Below, piece by piece: positions 63,317 through 64,000 of a stretch of 64,000 nucleotides of DNA. The translations under genes were made by a program, and so were the position numbers. Numbering within the stretch: the first letter of the stretch is position 1; every line of letters begins with the position of its first letter. The DNA is from a miscellaneous Crenarchaeota group-6 archaeon AD8-1 (GTDB taxonomy: Archaea > Thermoproteota > Bathyarchaeia > Bathyarchaeales > Bathycorpusculaceae): positions 62,001 through 126,000 of the forward strand of contig LFWW01000002.1 of NCBI GenBank assembly GCA_001273385.1, written 5' to 3'. The notes beneath the pieces were generated by a model. It did no database searches, was not told the origin of the DNA, and saw nothing but the letters and a program-made list of their open reading frames with translations.

Positions 63317-63709
63317 ATGAGTAAACCAGTTGAAGTTGGTAGTTTAAAAGTTGGAGGCTATATGGTAATCGATGACCAACCTTGTAAAATTGTAAGTATA
63401 ACCAAATCAAAGCCTGGAAAACATGGTGCTGCTAAAGCAAGAATAGTTGCTATAGGCACATTTGACGGAGTTAAAAGAAGCATCGTTAAACCTGTTGATG
63501 CAAATACAGATGTTCCATTGGTAGATAAAAGAGTTGGACAAGTTTTTACTCTTAATCCAAACAGTGTGCAAATAATGGATCTTGAAACATATGAGTATTT
63601 AGACGCTACTTATCCAGATGATGAATCTATAAAAGATAAATTGGAGGTAGGAACTGAGATAGAATATTGGAAAATATTGGGACGAATAAAAATCGTTAGA
63701 GCTAAGTAA
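63317..63709 (+). CDS. eif5A: Translation factor aIF5A (hypusine-type)
   Basis: This 130-residue protein starts MSKPVEVGSLKVGGYMVIDD from ATG 63317, with GGTGGG upstream. A TTG at 63275 would add 14 unrelated residues. The modification loop SKSKPGKHGAAKA carries the lysine that deoxyhypusine synthase modifies. The C-terminal OB fold is QVFTLNPNSVQIMDLETYEY. It rescues ribosomes stalled on proline-rich and other motifs. It lies next to srp54 in this window. Confidence 0.96.
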   Translation: MSKPVEVGSLKVGGYMVIDDQPCKIVSITKSKPGKHGAAKARIVAIGTFDGVKRSIVKPVDANTDVPLVDKRVGQVFTLNPNSVQIMDLETYEYLDATYPDDESIKDKLEVGTEIEYWKILGRIKIVRAK

Positions 63710-63929
63710 TAATTTTTTGTAGAAATAACTCTTTTTTATTTAAACTTATAATGAAATTAATATTATATTTGCATATCCAATTTTATGATTTTTTATGTAG
63801 GTTGAAAACTCGATGATTCTCAAAATTTATAAGCTCTAAAAATCTTAAACAGAAAATTAATTTACCGTTATAATTTTTTGCAATATCTATTTAAATAGGA
63901 TTTAGTTGGTAAAAGATCGGAATGAAATT

Positions 63930-64000
63930 ATGGTTTTAGATCGATTAGGGTCTTCTCTTTATGGAGCATTAAAAAAAGTTTTCAAAGCATCAGTTGTGGA
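63930..64000 (+). CDS. srp54: Signal recognition particle protein SRP54 (N-terminal start only)
   Basis: The last 71 bases encode MVLDRLGSSLYGALKKVFKA, the typical start of archaeal SRP54/Ffh (N domain first helix). The rest lies beyond the window. The assignment rests on this short stretch. Confidence 0.7.
   Translation, partial: MVLDRLGSSLYGALKKVFKASVV

Noticed and set aside
1-64000. CRISPR arrays, insertion sequences, prophage or rRNA genes
   Set aside because: No regularly spaced repeats, transposase, integrase or rRNA sequence was seen; the only direct repeat of note is the 37-bp pair near 61 kb.

Overview
The window is a gene-dense stretch of chromosome from a low-GC archaeon. Archaeal identity is shown by both subunits of DNA polymerase D, Orc1/Cdc6, RpoE/RpoP/Spt4, aIF2-gamma, aIF5A with deoxyhypusine synthase, Sec61-beta, geranylgeranylglyceryl phosphate synthase, tRNA wyosine genes, an F420 ligase (CofE), a Fae-Hps fusion and an intron-containing tRNA-Ser. 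The gene mix would suit an uncultivated TACK-type lineage such as Bathyarchaeia, but that placement is inference; no rRNA is present to settle it.

Layout. 1-9.3 kb: ADP-forming acyl-CoA synthetase (cut by the window edge), cofE, an SCP2 protein, two convergent deoxyhypusine synthase paralogues, argS, an acetylpolyamine amidohydrolase/HDAC-like gene, a polyferredoxin and tRNA-Leu. 9.5-17.6 kb: cysE, an Lrp regulator, guaA and a four-gene nucleotide-sugar block. 17.6-21.7 kb: Trm112, a frame-disrupted Trm5, RpoP, Taw1, translin and a tRNA-binding OB protein. 21.9-27.1 kb: archaeal glutamate synthase core, a frameshifted M32 carboxypeptidase and an unusual helix-turn-helix/Fae/Hps triple fusion. 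27.3-35.7 kb: translation and transcription clusters (S6e-aIF2gamma, PIN-RpoE-Spt4-DUF359-S24e-S27ae, and L3-L4-L23-L2-S19, where the S10-type operon stops early). 36-44.3 kb: pyrE, ahcY, an MgtE/PhoU-TrkA transport operon, a radical SAM fusion and tRNA-Ser. 44.7-56.8 kb: the replication region (DP1, Cdc6, a probable origin, two origin-side winged-helix proteins, nadE, Elf1, GGGP synthase, DP2, Sec61-beta). 56.8-64 kb: an Sm-like protein, DUF2070, Nob1, NAD kinase, a small accessory block of membrane genes with repeats, aIF5A and the start of SRP54.

The most interesting region is 46.3-50.8 kb. Between cdc6 and a small winged-helix gene lies an AT-rich intergenic stretch with five ORB-like sequences, four pointing one way and one the other, which is the expected look of an archaeal replication origin. 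Next to it is a gene for a protein with one N-terminal membrane helix, a long coiled coil and a C-terminal winged helix, and the flanking non-coding DNA has two dense clusters of TGTGAT/ATCACA words. This could be an origin-to-membrane tether or a local autoregulatory circuit; neither has been shown here.

Other notable points are the HTH-Fae-Hps fusion with a near-palindrome at its promoter, a sugar dehydrogenase-like protein without its catalytic cysteine motif, two frame-disrupted genes, and three genes whose conserved coding frame extends upstream of any ATG, GTG or TTG.
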